From Desulfovermiculus sp041686195 (GTDB taxonomy: Bacteria; Desulfobacterota; Desulfovibrionia; Desulfovibrionales; Desulfothermaceae): a stretch of 60,474 nucleotides of DNA. The translations under genes and the position numbers were made by a program. Of the stretch, positions 34,272 through 41,791 are shown piece by piece. The stretch covers positions 1-60,474 of the forward strand of contig JAWLEI010000007.1 in NCBI GenBank assembly GCA_041686195.1, in the 5' to 3' direction. The notes under the pieces are model-generated. The model saw nothing but the letters and a program-made list of their open reading frames with translations. It was not told the DNA's origin and did not search any database. The stretch's first letter is position 1. The number at the start of each line of letters is the position of its first letter.

Positions 34272-34905
34272 GTTCGCGCTCCTTCGTGTTTGTATCTCCA
34301 ATAGGGAGTCTCATGGAAGCCCTTAAGCAGCCGAAAACAATTTCCTCAAAGGACTGCAGAGGTACTGTTGACTTGACAACCTTCATCTGCAAAATGGCTC
34401 CCTGCCAGGCATTGAGCATGAACCCGGCCAGATCCCGGGTATGTATATCAGTGTTCAGTTGACCTTCCTCCCGGGCCTGATCCAGTAGACGGGCAATTCT
34501 GGCCTGCAAACAGGCATAGACCGCCTGCAGGCGTTCCCGGAATTCCTCGTTTAAATCCCCCATCTCCTGGGCCATATTTCCAATCGGACACCCTCCCCGG
34601 CACTTGTTATTTTCAAACAGGTCCAGAAATCCGGCAAAGAACCGGTGCACCTTGTCCAGGGCGGAAACCCCGGACAAGGCCTCAGCTTCATCCAGCTTGG
34701 CGTATATGAATTGGGCATAAAAATCGATGAGTTGCAACCCAAAGTCGTTTTTGCTCTGAAAGTAGAAATAAAAGGATCCCTTGGGCACTTGAGCCCTGTT
34801 GAGCACTTCCTGGATCCCGGTGTTGTTGAAACCCTTGTTGTGCACAATCTCAGCCCCTACAGCCAGAATCATTTTTTTGGTTTCTTTGTTTTGTTCTTTG
34901 GGCAT
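34264..34905 (-). CDS. TetR/AcrR-family regulator
   Basis: 213 residues from the ATG at 34905, preceded by GGGGGA. The N-terminal helix-turn-helix reads ILAVGAEIVHNKGFNNTGIQEVLNRAQVPKGSFYFYF, typical of TetR. The C-terminal part (RGGCPIGNMAQEMGD) carries the Cys-Pro-Ile-Gly segment seen in the C-terminal domain of YxaF/AcuR-like regulators. First gene of the transcript tetR - Fe-S protein - hypA - hypB, and likely autoregulated through the palindrome in its promoter. Confidence 0.9.
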   Translation of the reverse strand: MPKEQNKETKKMILAVGAEIVHNKGFNNTGIQEVLNRAQVPKGSFYFYFQSKNDFGLQLIDFYAQFIYAKLDEAEALSGVSALDKVHRFFAGFLDLFENNKCRGGCPIGNMAQEMGDLNEEFRERLQAVYACLQARIARLLDQAREEGQLNTDIHTRDLAGFMLNAWQGAILQMKVVKSTVPLQSFEEIVFGCLRASMRLPIGDTNTKEREHG

Positions 34906-34934
34906 ACGTCCCCCGTGAATGGAAATCTCCACAC

Positions 34935-34964
34935 CTAATAGACCGGTCGTATACTTTATGTCAA
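34935..34964 (-). promoter_or_regulatory. Promoter with TetR operator palindrome
   Basis: On the minus strand TTGACA (34959-34964) and TATTAG (34935-34940) are 18 bases apart. The palindrome GACCGGTC (34941-34948) within TAGACCGGTCGTA fills the spacer next to the -10, the position of a TetR-family self-repression site. The ATG is 30 bases downstream. Confidence 0.65.
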
Positions 34965-34994
34965 ACCCATTGCGCCGTACGGCGCAATGGGTTT
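34963..34994. terminator. Perfect 32-base palindrome after cobT
   Basis: Arms of 16 bases (left arm AAACCCATTGCGCCGT) are exact complements with no spacer. It lies 29 bases past the cobT stop and touches the -35 of the tetR promoter. On the minus strand it ends GGGTTT, so it may end cobT transcription; on the plus strand T-rich sequence follows. Confidence 0.7.
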
Positions 34995-35023
34995 ATTCTT
35001 TCTTTAAAGATCCTTAAGAATCA

Positions 35024-36082
35024 CTATCCCTGAGCACTGGAGACCTTGAGTTCGGCAAAGGTCTTGATCTCGGCCAGAATCCTGGTCGCAGCATCCAAAA
35101 GCTCCATGGCCATTGCTGCTCCTGTTCCTTCCCCCAACCGAAACTCAAGATCCAGCAGAGGATCCAGTCCCAGCCGTTCGTGCATATAGGCATGCCCTTT
35201 TTCCACTGAGCGGTGGCTGGGGAACAGGTAATCTTTGGCCCGGGGTGCGATTTCGCATCCAATCAGGGCTCCGGCCGTGGCGATGAATCCATCGCAGACG
35301 ACCGGAATCCGGTGCGCCGCAGCCCCGATGACCAGACCGGCCAGACCGCCGATCTCCAATCCACCCACTTTGGCCAAAACATCCAATGGATCCCTGGGGT
35401 CTGGCCTATTCACCTCCAGGGCCTGCTCAATGACCCGGATCTTGTGGGCCAGGCGCTCATCGTCCAGGCCAGTGCCCCGTCCGGTGAGCTGGGCCACCGG
35501 CAGGCCGGAGAAGGCGGCGATGATGGCTGTACTTGGGGTGGTGTTTCCAATCCCCATATCACCGGTTCCCAACATATCCAGGCCCTGATCAGCCAGCTGG
35601 TCAACAATCTCAATCCCGGCCCGCACACTTTGCTCTGCCTCCTCCCGGCTCATGGCCGGCCCCTGGGCCATATTCCTGGTCCCTTTGCACACCTTTGTAT
35701 GCACAATGGGCAGATCCGGATCAAAATCGCAATTCACCCCCAAGTCTGCGACCAGCACTCTGGCCCCGGCATGCCGGGCCAGGACATTAATCGAGGCCCC
35801 GTCGTTGACAAAGGCGTGCACCATCTGGGGGGTCACTTCCTGGGGAAAGAGGCTCACCCCTTCTTCCACTACCCCGTGGTCCCCGGCACAGGTAACAATA
35901 ACTTTGCTCGTAAGCCGCACGTCCAGGGTCTTTGAGATGCCAGCCAGCCGGGCGGAAAGATCTTCCAGCTTTCCCAGGCTCCCCCGGGGCCTGGCCTGCT
36001 CCTGCAAACGGTTCAAGGCAGACCGATAAGTCTTTGCATCCGGAGTCTCAATGCGTTGTACATACTCGGCCAACGTGTTCAT
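35024..36082 (-). CDS. cobT: Nicotinate-nucleotide--dimethylbenzimidazole phosphoribosyltransferase
   Basis: 352 residues from the ATG at 36082 with GAGGTGG before it. Motifs: RPRGSLGKLEDL, CAGDHGVVEEGVSLFPQEVT, LDMLGTGDMGIGNTTPSTAI, FIATAGALIGCEIAPRAKDYLFPSHRSVEKGH and the catalytic-end LRLGEGTGAAM-like stretch (FRLGEGTGAAMAMELL). It makes alpha-ribazole phosphate, the precursor of the lower ligand of cobalamin. It is the only cobalamin gene in the window and is preceded by a B12 riboswitch. Confidence 0.95.
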   Translation of the reverse strand: MNTLAEYVQRIETPDAKTYRSALNRLQEQARPRGSLGKLEDLSARLAGISKTLDVRLTSKVIVTCAGDHGVVEEGVSLFPQEVTPQMVHAFVNDGASINVLARHAGARVLVADLGVNCDFDPDLPIVHTKVCKGTRNMAQGPAMSREEAEQSVRAGIEIVDQLADQGLDMLGTGDMGIGNTTPSTAIIAAFSGLPVAQLTGRGTGLDDERLAHKIRVIEQALEVNRPDPRDPLDVLAKVGGLEIGGLAGLVIGAAAHRIPVVCDGFIATAGALIGCEIAPRAKDYLFPSHRSVEKGHAYMHERLGLDPLLDLEFRLGEGTGAAMAMELLDAATRILAEIKTFAELKVSSAQG

Positions 36083-36111
36083 ATCCACCTCGTGTCTGCT
36101 TGCCTGGGGCA

Positions 36112-36151
36112 TAAAAAAATCCCCAAGCGTTGTATGTACGCTTGAGGATTT
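36112..36151 (-). terminator. Riboswitch-controlled terminator upstream of cobT
   Basis: On the minus strand AAATCCTCAAGCG (36139-36151) pairs with CGCTTGGGGATTT (36117-36129) with one wobble, followed by a T-run, 30 bases before the cobT ATG. It is the expression platform of the cobalamin riboswitch. Confidence 0.88.
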
Positions 36152-36172
36152 GCCTTCTCCCCATCAGCCAAT

Positions 36173-36393
36173 CCGACATGGCAGGTCTTCTGACTCCCGG
36201 ATCATCCTCGGGCTGCGCCTTCCCATCCGGCACTCAATTGTCTCAAGAACATTTGGTTTTCCCAAGAGCTACAAATGACAATTGAGTGCCGGACAGTGGC
36301 CGATATGCAGCCTTTGTCCCCGATTACAGCGGCGGGTCCGTACCGGATTTGCACCGGTTTCCCTCTTGTCCGCGCCAGCGGACACCATGCCGG
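36173..36393 (-). ncRNA. Cobalamin (B12) riboswitch
   Basis: Minus-strand elements in order: P1 5' arm CCGGCATGG (36385-36393), GAGGGAAACCGGTGCAAATC, CCGGTACGG, CCCGCCGCTGTAA, the GCCACTG box of the conserved B12-box region, a long variable hairpin (GGCACTCAATTGTC against GACAATTGAGTGCC), AAGGC with CGAGGATGATCCGGGAG, the 3' TCAGAAGACCTGCC, and the P1 3' arm CCATGTCGG (36173-36181). Adenosylcobalamin binding should favour the downstream terminator and stop cobT expression. Confidence 0.93.
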
Positions 36394-36537
36394 GTCTTTT
36401 CATCCCGAGAAGTTAAGATATGCCCACAGCCCGGCCCTTGTCAAGGGAGCTATCCAGGGGTCTCATCTTTGCAGAAAACACTGCCCACACTGTTGCCCCC
36501 CTGGCCTTCAGCTCTCATCTTTGGTATATATAAATGC

Positions 36538-37611
36538 ATGTCCAATTCATCACTTCGTTTTGAAGTCCCTTTTTTGCCGGATGAAAATTATGTCCGTTTT
36601 CTGGCAGAGAACAGCTCTTATGTGGCCTGTTTGTATTTCAGCCTGCACAAGGCCTCGATCCTGGATGCCCGGGCGGGGGTTTCTGCCCATTCGGTCCAGG
36701 AGATATTCAACTTATTACAGACCTTGCCAGGGATGCCTAAGTACGCCCTGCTCAACAGCCGCTTTCATGCCCCGGCCAATCTCCTGAACTCCCAACAGGT
36801 GGACAGGATCCTGTCCAGACTGCAGACCCTGTATCAGAAAGGATGTCTGGACGGGATCGTATATGTCGATCACTACCTGTTATCGGCCCTTTCAGACCGG
36901 GATCCGGAGCTGTGCGCCCAATTGGAGGCTGTACCAGGTGCCAATTGCCTGCTTGATTCACTGCCCCGAATCCACCAACACCTGGAACTCATTGCCCATA
37001 CCGCATTTCAGCCCCCGGGAAAACTGGTCCTGGACCGAACCTTGAACCGGGACCTCCCCCGTCTCCAAGAGATAAGTCAGGCCTGCCGCCGGCTATGGCC
37101 TCACATGCGTCTTGGACTTCTGGCCAATGAGGGCTGTCTGCCCCATTGTCCGTTTAAGCTGGCCCACGATGCAAATATTGCCTTGGGCCGCATTGATCCG
37201 GGACAGGAGCAGACATTTGCCATAAACACAACCCTGGGCTGCGCCAGGACCTTTTTACGCGATCCATCCCTTATCCTGCGCTCGCCCTTCATCCGGCCTG
37301 AGGATACGCAAGCCTACGCTCCGTATGTGCAGGATATCAAGCTGGGAGGACGAACCAGGGGAGCTCAGGTCATGCGCAAAATCCTGGAGTTCTATATCCG
37401 CCGCTCTTACTCCGGAAATCTCTTGGAGCTCATGGATACCCAGGAATTTCTGGCTGATAAGCTCTATGTGGCCAACCAGGAGCTGCCAGCTGAATTTGGA
37501 ACCCGGACCATGCAGTGCGGCCTGCGTTGCTACGAATGCTCATACTGCCGCAATCTTGCCACTACCCATGTGCAGGACCTTGGCCTTCATATCAAGTCTA
37601 TGTGGGTGTGA
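36538..37611 (+). CDS. Cysteine-rich protein, possibly U32/UbiU-related Fe-S family
   Basis: 357 residues from the ATG at 36538; the frame is open upstream to 36286, but that is antisense of the B12 riboswitch. It has KYALLNSRFHAPANLL, then GLLANEGCLPHCPFKLAHDANIAL and a C-terminal cluster CGLRCYECSYCRN. The NEGCLxxCPF stretch resembles Cys motifs of U32-family proteins such as UbiU/UbiV, which hold a [4Fe-4S] cluster, and a radical-SAM CxxxCxxC motif is not seen. Function not assigned. TATATA lies 8-13 bases before the ATG with no ribosome site, so a leaderless message is possible. Confidence 0.65.
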   Translation: MSNSSLRFEVPFLPDENYVRFLAENSSYVACLYFSLHKASILDARAGVSAHSVQEIFNLLQTLPGMPKYALLNSRFHAPANLLNSQQVDRILSRLQTLYQKGCLDGIVYVDHYLLSALSDRDPELCAQLEAVPGANCLLDSLPRIHQHLELIAHTAFQPPGKLVLDRTLNRDLPRLQEISQACRRLWPHMRLGLLANEGCLPHCPFKLAHDANIALGRIDPGQEQTFAINTTLGCARTFLRDPSLILRSPFIRPEDTQAYAPYVQDIKLGGRTRGAQVMRKILEFYIRRSYSGNLLELMDTQEFLADKLYVANQELPAEFGTRTMQCGLRCYECSYCRNLATTHVQDLGLHIKSMWV

Positions 37612-37711
37612 GATAATGCGCTCAGAGAATGCAGGGGCAGGCATTTCGGACCCCTCACTCCTCCATATTTGGTGTTTTTCCCAGCAAATAACAGAAGAGA
37701 TCTGTCCAAAA

Positions 37712-37803
37712 GTTTCATTGGTGATAAATCCGGCAAATTTTCCCCTTTTTTGCCCTCTTTGGGGCAAAAAATATTTCAGATTTGCCGGAGGCAACTCTGA
37801 AAT
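37712..37803 (+). repeat. R1 dispersed hairpin repeat, copy E
   Basis: GATAAATCCGGCAAATTT, then TTTTTTGCCCTCTTTGGGGCAA and ATTTGCCGGAGGCAACTC. Here the inner loop is TCTTT and the left small hairpin is missing. It ends three bases before a separate terminator. Confidence 0.8.
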
Positions 37804-37805
37804 GA

Positions 37806-37849
37806 AAAAGGCCTTAAGAAGAGGAGGGGCAAACTCCTTAAGGCCTTTT
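37806..37849 (+). terminator. Intrinsic terminator after R1 copy E
   Basis: AAAAGGCCTTAAG (37806-37818) pairs with CTTAAGGCCTTTT (37837-37849), 13 bp with an 18-base loop, ending in a short T-run. It should end transcription of the gene at 36538. Confidence 0.8.
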
Positions 37850-38032
37850 CACAGGTAGAACCTGGATAACATGTTTTTTTATATACCAGAAACAACCAGG
37901 ATGCAAGCCTCTCTTTGTCCCCTTCAGTGCTCATTAGCTCCCCTTACAATTTTCAACGATCTCAATGATTCTGCTCTCTACCTGGTGAGAAGCCTAGAGT
38001 ATTCAATGGTTACGTTGTTTTGCTCCCCACAC

Positions 38033-38060
38033 TTGACACCAGACCTGATCTGTATTTAAT
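38033..38060 (+). promoter_or_regulatory. Sigma-70-type promoter of the ybaK gene
   Basis: TTGACA (38033-38038), 16-base spacer, TTTAAT (38055-38060, 5 of 6). Predicted start about 30 bases before the ATG at 38096. Confidence 0.6.
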
Positions 38061-38095
38061 CTTCAGCGACATTTCACAGAGTTACAAGGGAGATC

Positions 38096-38557
38096 ATGAT
38101 TCCACAGCATGTCCGAGACATCCTGGCCCAGTACGGACTCATCCCCCTGGAATTCGAACCGGGAAGCACCCCCACTTCAGAAATGGCGGCCCGTCGAATC
38201 GGGGTTCAGGTGGCTCAAATCGCCAAATCCATCCTTTTGGCCGGCAAGGACGGCTCTTTCCGTATGGCCATTTTGCCCGGGGACAAGAAACTGGCTTCCG
38301 GAAAGTTCAAGCAGGTGACTGGAATCAAGCACCGCATGGCAACACCTGAAGAGGCACTGGAGCAGACAGGATTTTGCATCGGCGGGGTATGCCCTTTTGG
38401 AGTGAACGGCGTACAGGTGTTCATTGATCAGGGACTGGGTCAGTTCGACTTGATCTACCCGGCGGCCGGAACCGATGCCTCGGGTGTCCCCATGCATTTG
38501 GACGATCTGGTCCGGATAACCAATGGGCAAATCTGCGATATTGCCCAGGACAGTTAA
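38096..38557 (+). CDS. YbaK/ProX-type aminoacyl-tRNA deacylase
   Basis: 153 residues. YbaK-fold motifs: AQIAKSILLAGKDGSFRMAILPGDKKLASGKFKQ with the conserved Lys, and GFCIGGVCPFGVNG, the GGxxPxG loop. Members hydrolyse mischarged tRNAs such as Cys-tRNA(Pro) or Ala-tRNA(Pro). The exact specificity cannot be told. AAGGGAG precedes the ATG. Confidence 0.88.
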   Translation: MIPQHVRDILAQYGLIPLEFEPGSTPTSEMAARRIGVQVAQIAKSILLAGKDGSFRMAILPGDKKLASGKFKQVTGIKHRMATPEEALEQTGFCIGGVCPFGVNGVQVFIDQGLGQFDLIYPAAGTDASGVPMHLDDLVRITNGQICDIAQDS

Positions 38558-38650
38558 ACCCGGCCCAAAACCTTGGGTCATTATCGGATACTGCATGCCG
38601 ATCTCTCCTCCCTGTACCGACCTCACAACTGTATCCGGGAACGCGGCTGC

Positions 38651-39157
38651 ATGAATGCCCAGCTCTTTGCCTATGACCAATACGATCCTTTAAGCATCTA
38701 TAATCGGAGCTTTTTCTGCCCCATTTACAAGCGCTATGTCCCCTTTCTGGCCTGTCCCCAATGCCCGAAATTTCCGTGCCCGGAACTCAGTAGAACCGAC
38801 CTGTATATGCTCTCCACCTCCCCGTTTTTGACCCGGGTGGTGGTCGGCTTTCAATCCCAAAGGAGGCAGAAGATGTATATCCTGAAAAAGCTGGACGGCA
38901 GTTTGCAGATGGTCGAGGATCTGGATGAAAAGAACCCTGATCAGGATCTGCTCAAAGACGTCGAAGAAGTCTATCCCATCACCAAGGTTTTGATTCCCCA
39001 ACTCAAGCTGGTGCCCAAAACCAAGGAGGAACGCAAACAGGTCAAGGAAGAGCTGGAAATGCAAAGTAACGAGGAAGGAGAGCCGACCCCGGAACCTGGC
39101 CCTGAACAGGAAAGCAAAAACCCGGGAAAAGGCAAGGCCAAATCCAAACAGGGATAG
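38651..39157 (+). CDS. Hypothetical Cys-rich protein with charged tail
   Basis: 168 residues from the ATG at 38651; a TTG at 38573, 16 bases after ybaK, would add 26 residues, and neither has a strong ribosome site. The N-terminal third has FFCPIYKRYVPFLACPQCPKFPCPEL, a possible metal site. The middle has RRQKMYILKKLDGSLQMVEDLDE, and the last 50 residues are Lys/Glu/Pro-rich and probably disordered. Family not recognised. Confidence 0.6.
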   Translation: MNAQLFAYDQYDPLSIYNRSFFCPIYKRYVPFLACPQCPKFPCPELSRTDLYMLSTSPFLTRVVVGFQSQRRQKMYILKKLDGSLQMVEDLDEKNPDQDLLKDVEEVYPITKVLIPQLKLVPKTKEERKQVKEELEMQSNEEGEPTPEPGPEQESKNPGKGKAKSKQG

Positions 39158-39205
39158 TCTGATTTCAGGGCTCAAGGCCTTGGTTCACCTTGACCTTTCA
39201 AAAGC

Positions 39206-39511
39206 ATGATCATGTTCAAAAAGCGTGAAACCTTACGCCAATCCCTCATCAACTGTCTGGAATCCGCCAGCCGCCCTCTGGGGTATAGAGATCTTTCGGT
39301 GATGCTCGGGGTTTCGGAAAAAGACCTTCCCACCCATATCCAGCACGTGGCTAAAAGTCTTCGTTCCCAGGGAAGGGAGCTGATCATCATCCCGGCCAAT
39401 TGCAAGACTTGCGGGCACGAGTTTGACAAACGCCGTAAAGTGACCAAACCCAGCCGATGCCCCAGGTGCAGGAGCGAACGGATAGATCCACCATTGTTCA
39501 CCCTCGAATGA
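39206..39511 (+). CDS. HTH plus zinc-ribbon predicted regulator (COG3357-like)
   Basis: 101 residues; the ATG at 39212 two codons on is an equal choice. The N-terminal winged helix (LRQSLINCLESASRPLGYRDLSVMLGVSEKDLPTHIQHVAKSLR) is joined to a zinc ribbon (CKTCGHEFDK and CPRCRSERI). This is the layout of small predicted regulators known in archaea and deltaproteobacteria. Target unknown. Confidence 0.75.
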   Translation: MIMFKKRETLRQSLINCLESASRPLGYRDLSVMLGVSEKDLPTHIQHVAKSLRSQGRELIIIPANCKTCGHEFDKRRKVTKPSRCPRCRSERIDPPLFTLE

Positions 39512-39685
39512 TCTCCCTGCGTGTTGCTTTCTGCAATTTTATACTTCTGCTTCACCACACGGATCACGTGCTTTCTTGCCTGCCTGGTGTTCATCTCACT
39601 TCAAAGAGTTGCATTGAGCAATAGTTCCTGCTGGTGGACACTTGGACCCTCCTTCATTTCTGGCGTTTTCAGCCAACAGCAGACT

Positions 39686-39701
39686 TGGCATGCTATTTGC
39701 T
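39686..39701 (+). promoter_or_regulatory. Sigma-54 promoter of the small-protein/usp pair
   Basis: TGGCATGCTATTTGCT has GG and GC separated by 10 bases, TGGCA at -24 and TTGCT at -12, a close match. It lies 41 bases before the ATG at 39743. Confidence 0.8.
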
Positions 39702-39742
39702 CATATCTACTTGAAAGCAGAAAAATAACGGAGGGTAAGACC

Positions 39743-39913
39743 ATGAAGATGCTTTTCAAAAAACTCGAAGCCCTGATTATGGCTTCAACCTATGCGCAAG
39801 CAGGGGCCCATTCTGCAGCTATGGAATGCCTGGAGGCTGTATATAGTCCAAAACCACGCCAGGACAAGCGTCCTGCCCGCAAAAAGAGCCAGCAGAGCCG
39901 GCTTCGCCTTTAA
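39743..39913 (+). CDS. Small protein (56 aa) with YAQAG motif
   Basis: 56 residues, ATG at 39743 with GGAGGG before it. Sequence: MKMLFKKLEALIMASTYAQAG, then AHSAAMECLEAV and a basic tail (KPRQDKRPARKKSQQ). The ASTYAQAGAHSAAMECL stretch resembles AATYAQAGCSELARQCL inside the next gene, a USP-like protein, so it may be a split-off helix that interacts with it. It sits directly downstream of the sigma-54 promoter. Confidence 0.7.
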   Translation: MKMLFKKLEALIMASTYAQAGAHSAAMECLEAVYSPKPRQDKRPARKKSQQSRLRL

Positions 39914-39941
39914 TCCAAATTTCCCCAAAGAAAGGCATAGG

Positions 39942-40463
39942 ATGAGTAGTATGGAGTATATCCTGTTTGCTGCAGACAGCATATGGCCATCGCGGAGAGT
40001 CTTTGAGCACACAGTTGACTTGTGTGCTCAGATGACTGCCCGGCTCAATGTGCTGCAAATCATTCAGCCCAGGAGATTCCAGCACACCCTTTCTGCCACC
40101 CGCTCCAGGCTGGCTAGAGCCCATTTTATGTTTGAAACAAGCATGAGTGCGGCCACCTACGCCCAGGCTGGGTGCAGCGAATTGGCCAGACAATGCCTGT
40201 TGCAAGGGGAACACGCGCTCAAGGATTTAAGGCGGTTAGCAGACAATCAGGGGGTGCATGCGGAGTTTTCGCAACAGATCGGGCCTTTTGCTCACGAATT
40301 GATATCATTTCTTGAACAGCGGCCGGACATGGTCATGGCAGTGCTTGATGCTAAGGATACTCTTTCTGACAAGGGATCAAAGCAAAAGATTCAGGAACTC
40401 TTAAAGATAATCCCGTACAAGATTGGTATTCCGGTAATTGTTCCTGGATGGAGCAAGACATGA
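39942..40463 (+). CDS. Universal-stress-protein-like, with inserted YAQAG helix
   Basis: 173 residues from the ATG at 39942, preceded by AAAGG. The N-terminus MEYILFAADSIWPSRRVFEHTVDLCAQM fits the UspA fold; the middle has the ATYAQAGCSELARQCL helix shared with the preceding small protein. The C-terminus (KIGIPVIVPGW) is the last USP strand, but the ATP motif G2xG9xG is not clear, so it may not bind ATP. Co-transcribed with the small protein under the sigma-54 promoter. Confidence 0.7.
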   Translation: MSSMEYILFAADSIWPSRRVFEHTVDLCAQMTARLNVLQIIQPRRFQHTLSATRSRLARAHFMFETSMSAATYAQAGCSELARQCLLQGEHALKDLRRLADNQGVHAEFSQQIGPFAHELISFLEQRPDMVMAVLDAKDTLSDKGSKQKIQELLKIIPYKIGIPVIVPGWSKT

Positions 40464-40488
40464 ACTGGGACAGGGATTTTTGATCAAC

Positions 40489-40800
40489 TCAAAAAGGAAA
40501 AAGTTGATCAAAAAGCATATCTAAACCAAACCAGGCTCCAATCAGGAGTACAGCCAGGAGCAGACTTTTCCAGAATGCCGGCTTTACTTGCCGAACATAG
40601 GCGGTGGGCTGGCTTCCAGTCTCGACTTTATCCACTATAAAGTATCTGTTTTTTCCATTGTGTTTCTGCCGGATCATATCTCCGGCAACGTACTCTTTCT
40701 CCTTTCCTTCCGGATGTATTTCCTGCCCAGAGATATAATCCTGAAAACGCAGTGAACTGCTTTCTGAGCGCAATTCATCCCTGACCGTACTTTTGCTCAT
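40489..40800 (-). CDS. Small membrane-anchored protein
   Basis: 103 residues from the ATG at 40800, with GGAGTGG before it. A soluble N-terminal part (EKEYVAGDMIRQKHNGKNRYFIVDKVETG) resembles a small beta domain; one C-terminal membrane span (FWKSLLLAVLLIGAWFGLDMLF) anchors it. Family not recognised. Follows the tandem USP gene by 45 bases. Confidence 0.6.
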   Translation of the reverse strand: MSKSTVRDELRSESSSLRFQDYISGQEIHPEGKEKEYVAGDMIRQKHNGKNRYFIVDKVETGSQPTAYVRQVKPAFWKSLLLAVLLIGAWFGLDMLFDQLFPF

Positions 40801-40845
40801 AACCACTCCGATCATGGGCCGATTTCTCATCATCCCTAATAGGTT

Positions 40846-41700
40846 TTACTTCTTAACAACCAGTGTCGGACAGACTCCGGAGCTTATAAAGCGTGCCGCA
40901 ACGCTGCCCAGCAAGATTTTCGAAATATTTCCCGCTCCTCGGGAACCCAAAACAGCGAGCCCGGCGACCTCTCGCTGAACCAGCTCGCTCAATCCCCTGT
41001 AGATGGGGTCAGCATGATCGACAAATTGCTCGTATTCACGAACCCCTTTTTCCTTTAATATGTGCAGGACGGGCTCCTGCTTTTTCAGGGTTGCAGTATG
41101 CAGCTTCTGGGAAACATTCGGGGAAAACATGTACCCTTCCATTGTCATTTCGTACAATGTGGCCAGAACAACCTTCGCCCCATAGCTCACTGCCAGTTCA
41201 CACCCCCTTTCCACCGCTTTGCGGGCATACTTTGAGCCATCGTACGCAATGAGTACTGTCTCCATCCGCAGCTCTTTTCCCTGCGGCACCACGAGAACGT
41301 CAATATCACTGAGCTTCAGGATCTTGGCAGAAACAGAGCCAATGGGAATCAGGTCCATGACAGCTGAGACTTTTTTGCCGATAACAATGAGATCGGCTTT
41401 TTCTTCCTCAGCCACAGTCAAAACCTGTTCTCCCGGCTCTCCGGAGCGAAGAATTTTCTTAAAGGCCACCTTGTGCTCTGATGCCTGTTCTCCTGCCTGA
41501 TCAAGGGCCTGCATATATGGCTGACCCATGCTCTTAAGTATCGAAGAATCCCCCATGAGGCGTAGATCTCCCTCATAGGCCGGGATGACACAAACCAGGA
41601 TGACCTCGCTCTGGGCTGAAGCGGCCAGAGCCAAAGCCTGGCCCAGGGCATGGCTCGAGCTTTGTGAATGGTCTACAGAGATCACAATGCGTTTATACAT
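40846..41700 (-). CDS. Tandem universal stress protein (two UspA domains)
   Basis: 284 residues with two UspA domains: 1-140 (RIVISVDHSQSSSHALGQALALA; ATP site IGKKVSAVMDLIPIGSVSAKIL) and 141-284 (TVLIAYDGSKYARKAVERGCELA; ATP site VLGSRGAGNISKILLGSVAARFI). Both halves have G2xG9xG-like sites, the second complete. Gene order with a TauE/SafE permease suggests a membrane-transport stress unit. Confidence 0.88.
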   Translation of the reverse strand: MYKRIVISVDHSQSSSHALGQALALAASAQSEVILVCVIPAYEGDLRLMGDSSILKSMGQPYMQALDQAGEQASEHKVAFKKILRSGEPGEQVLTVAEEEKADLIVIGKKVSAVMDLIPIGSVSAKILKLSDIDVLVVPQGKELRMETVLIAYDGSKYARKAVERGCELAVSYGAKVVLATLYEMTMEGYMFSPNVSQKLHTATLKKQEPVLHILKEKGVREYEQFVDHADPIYRGLSELVQREVAGLAVLGSRGAGNISKILLGSVAARFISSGVCPTLVVKK

Positions 41701-41791
41701 ATATTCGCTCCAGAGGACTGTTCCCTGTTAGGGCAAAAAGCTATTTTTTTGCTGGTCCAGGATGTTGCGGCAGAGGACAAGAGGCAAGATT

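Noticed and set aside
36275..36537. Plus-strand coding frames over 36275-36537
   Set aside because: They are antisense of the cobalamin riboswitch and lack protein motifs.
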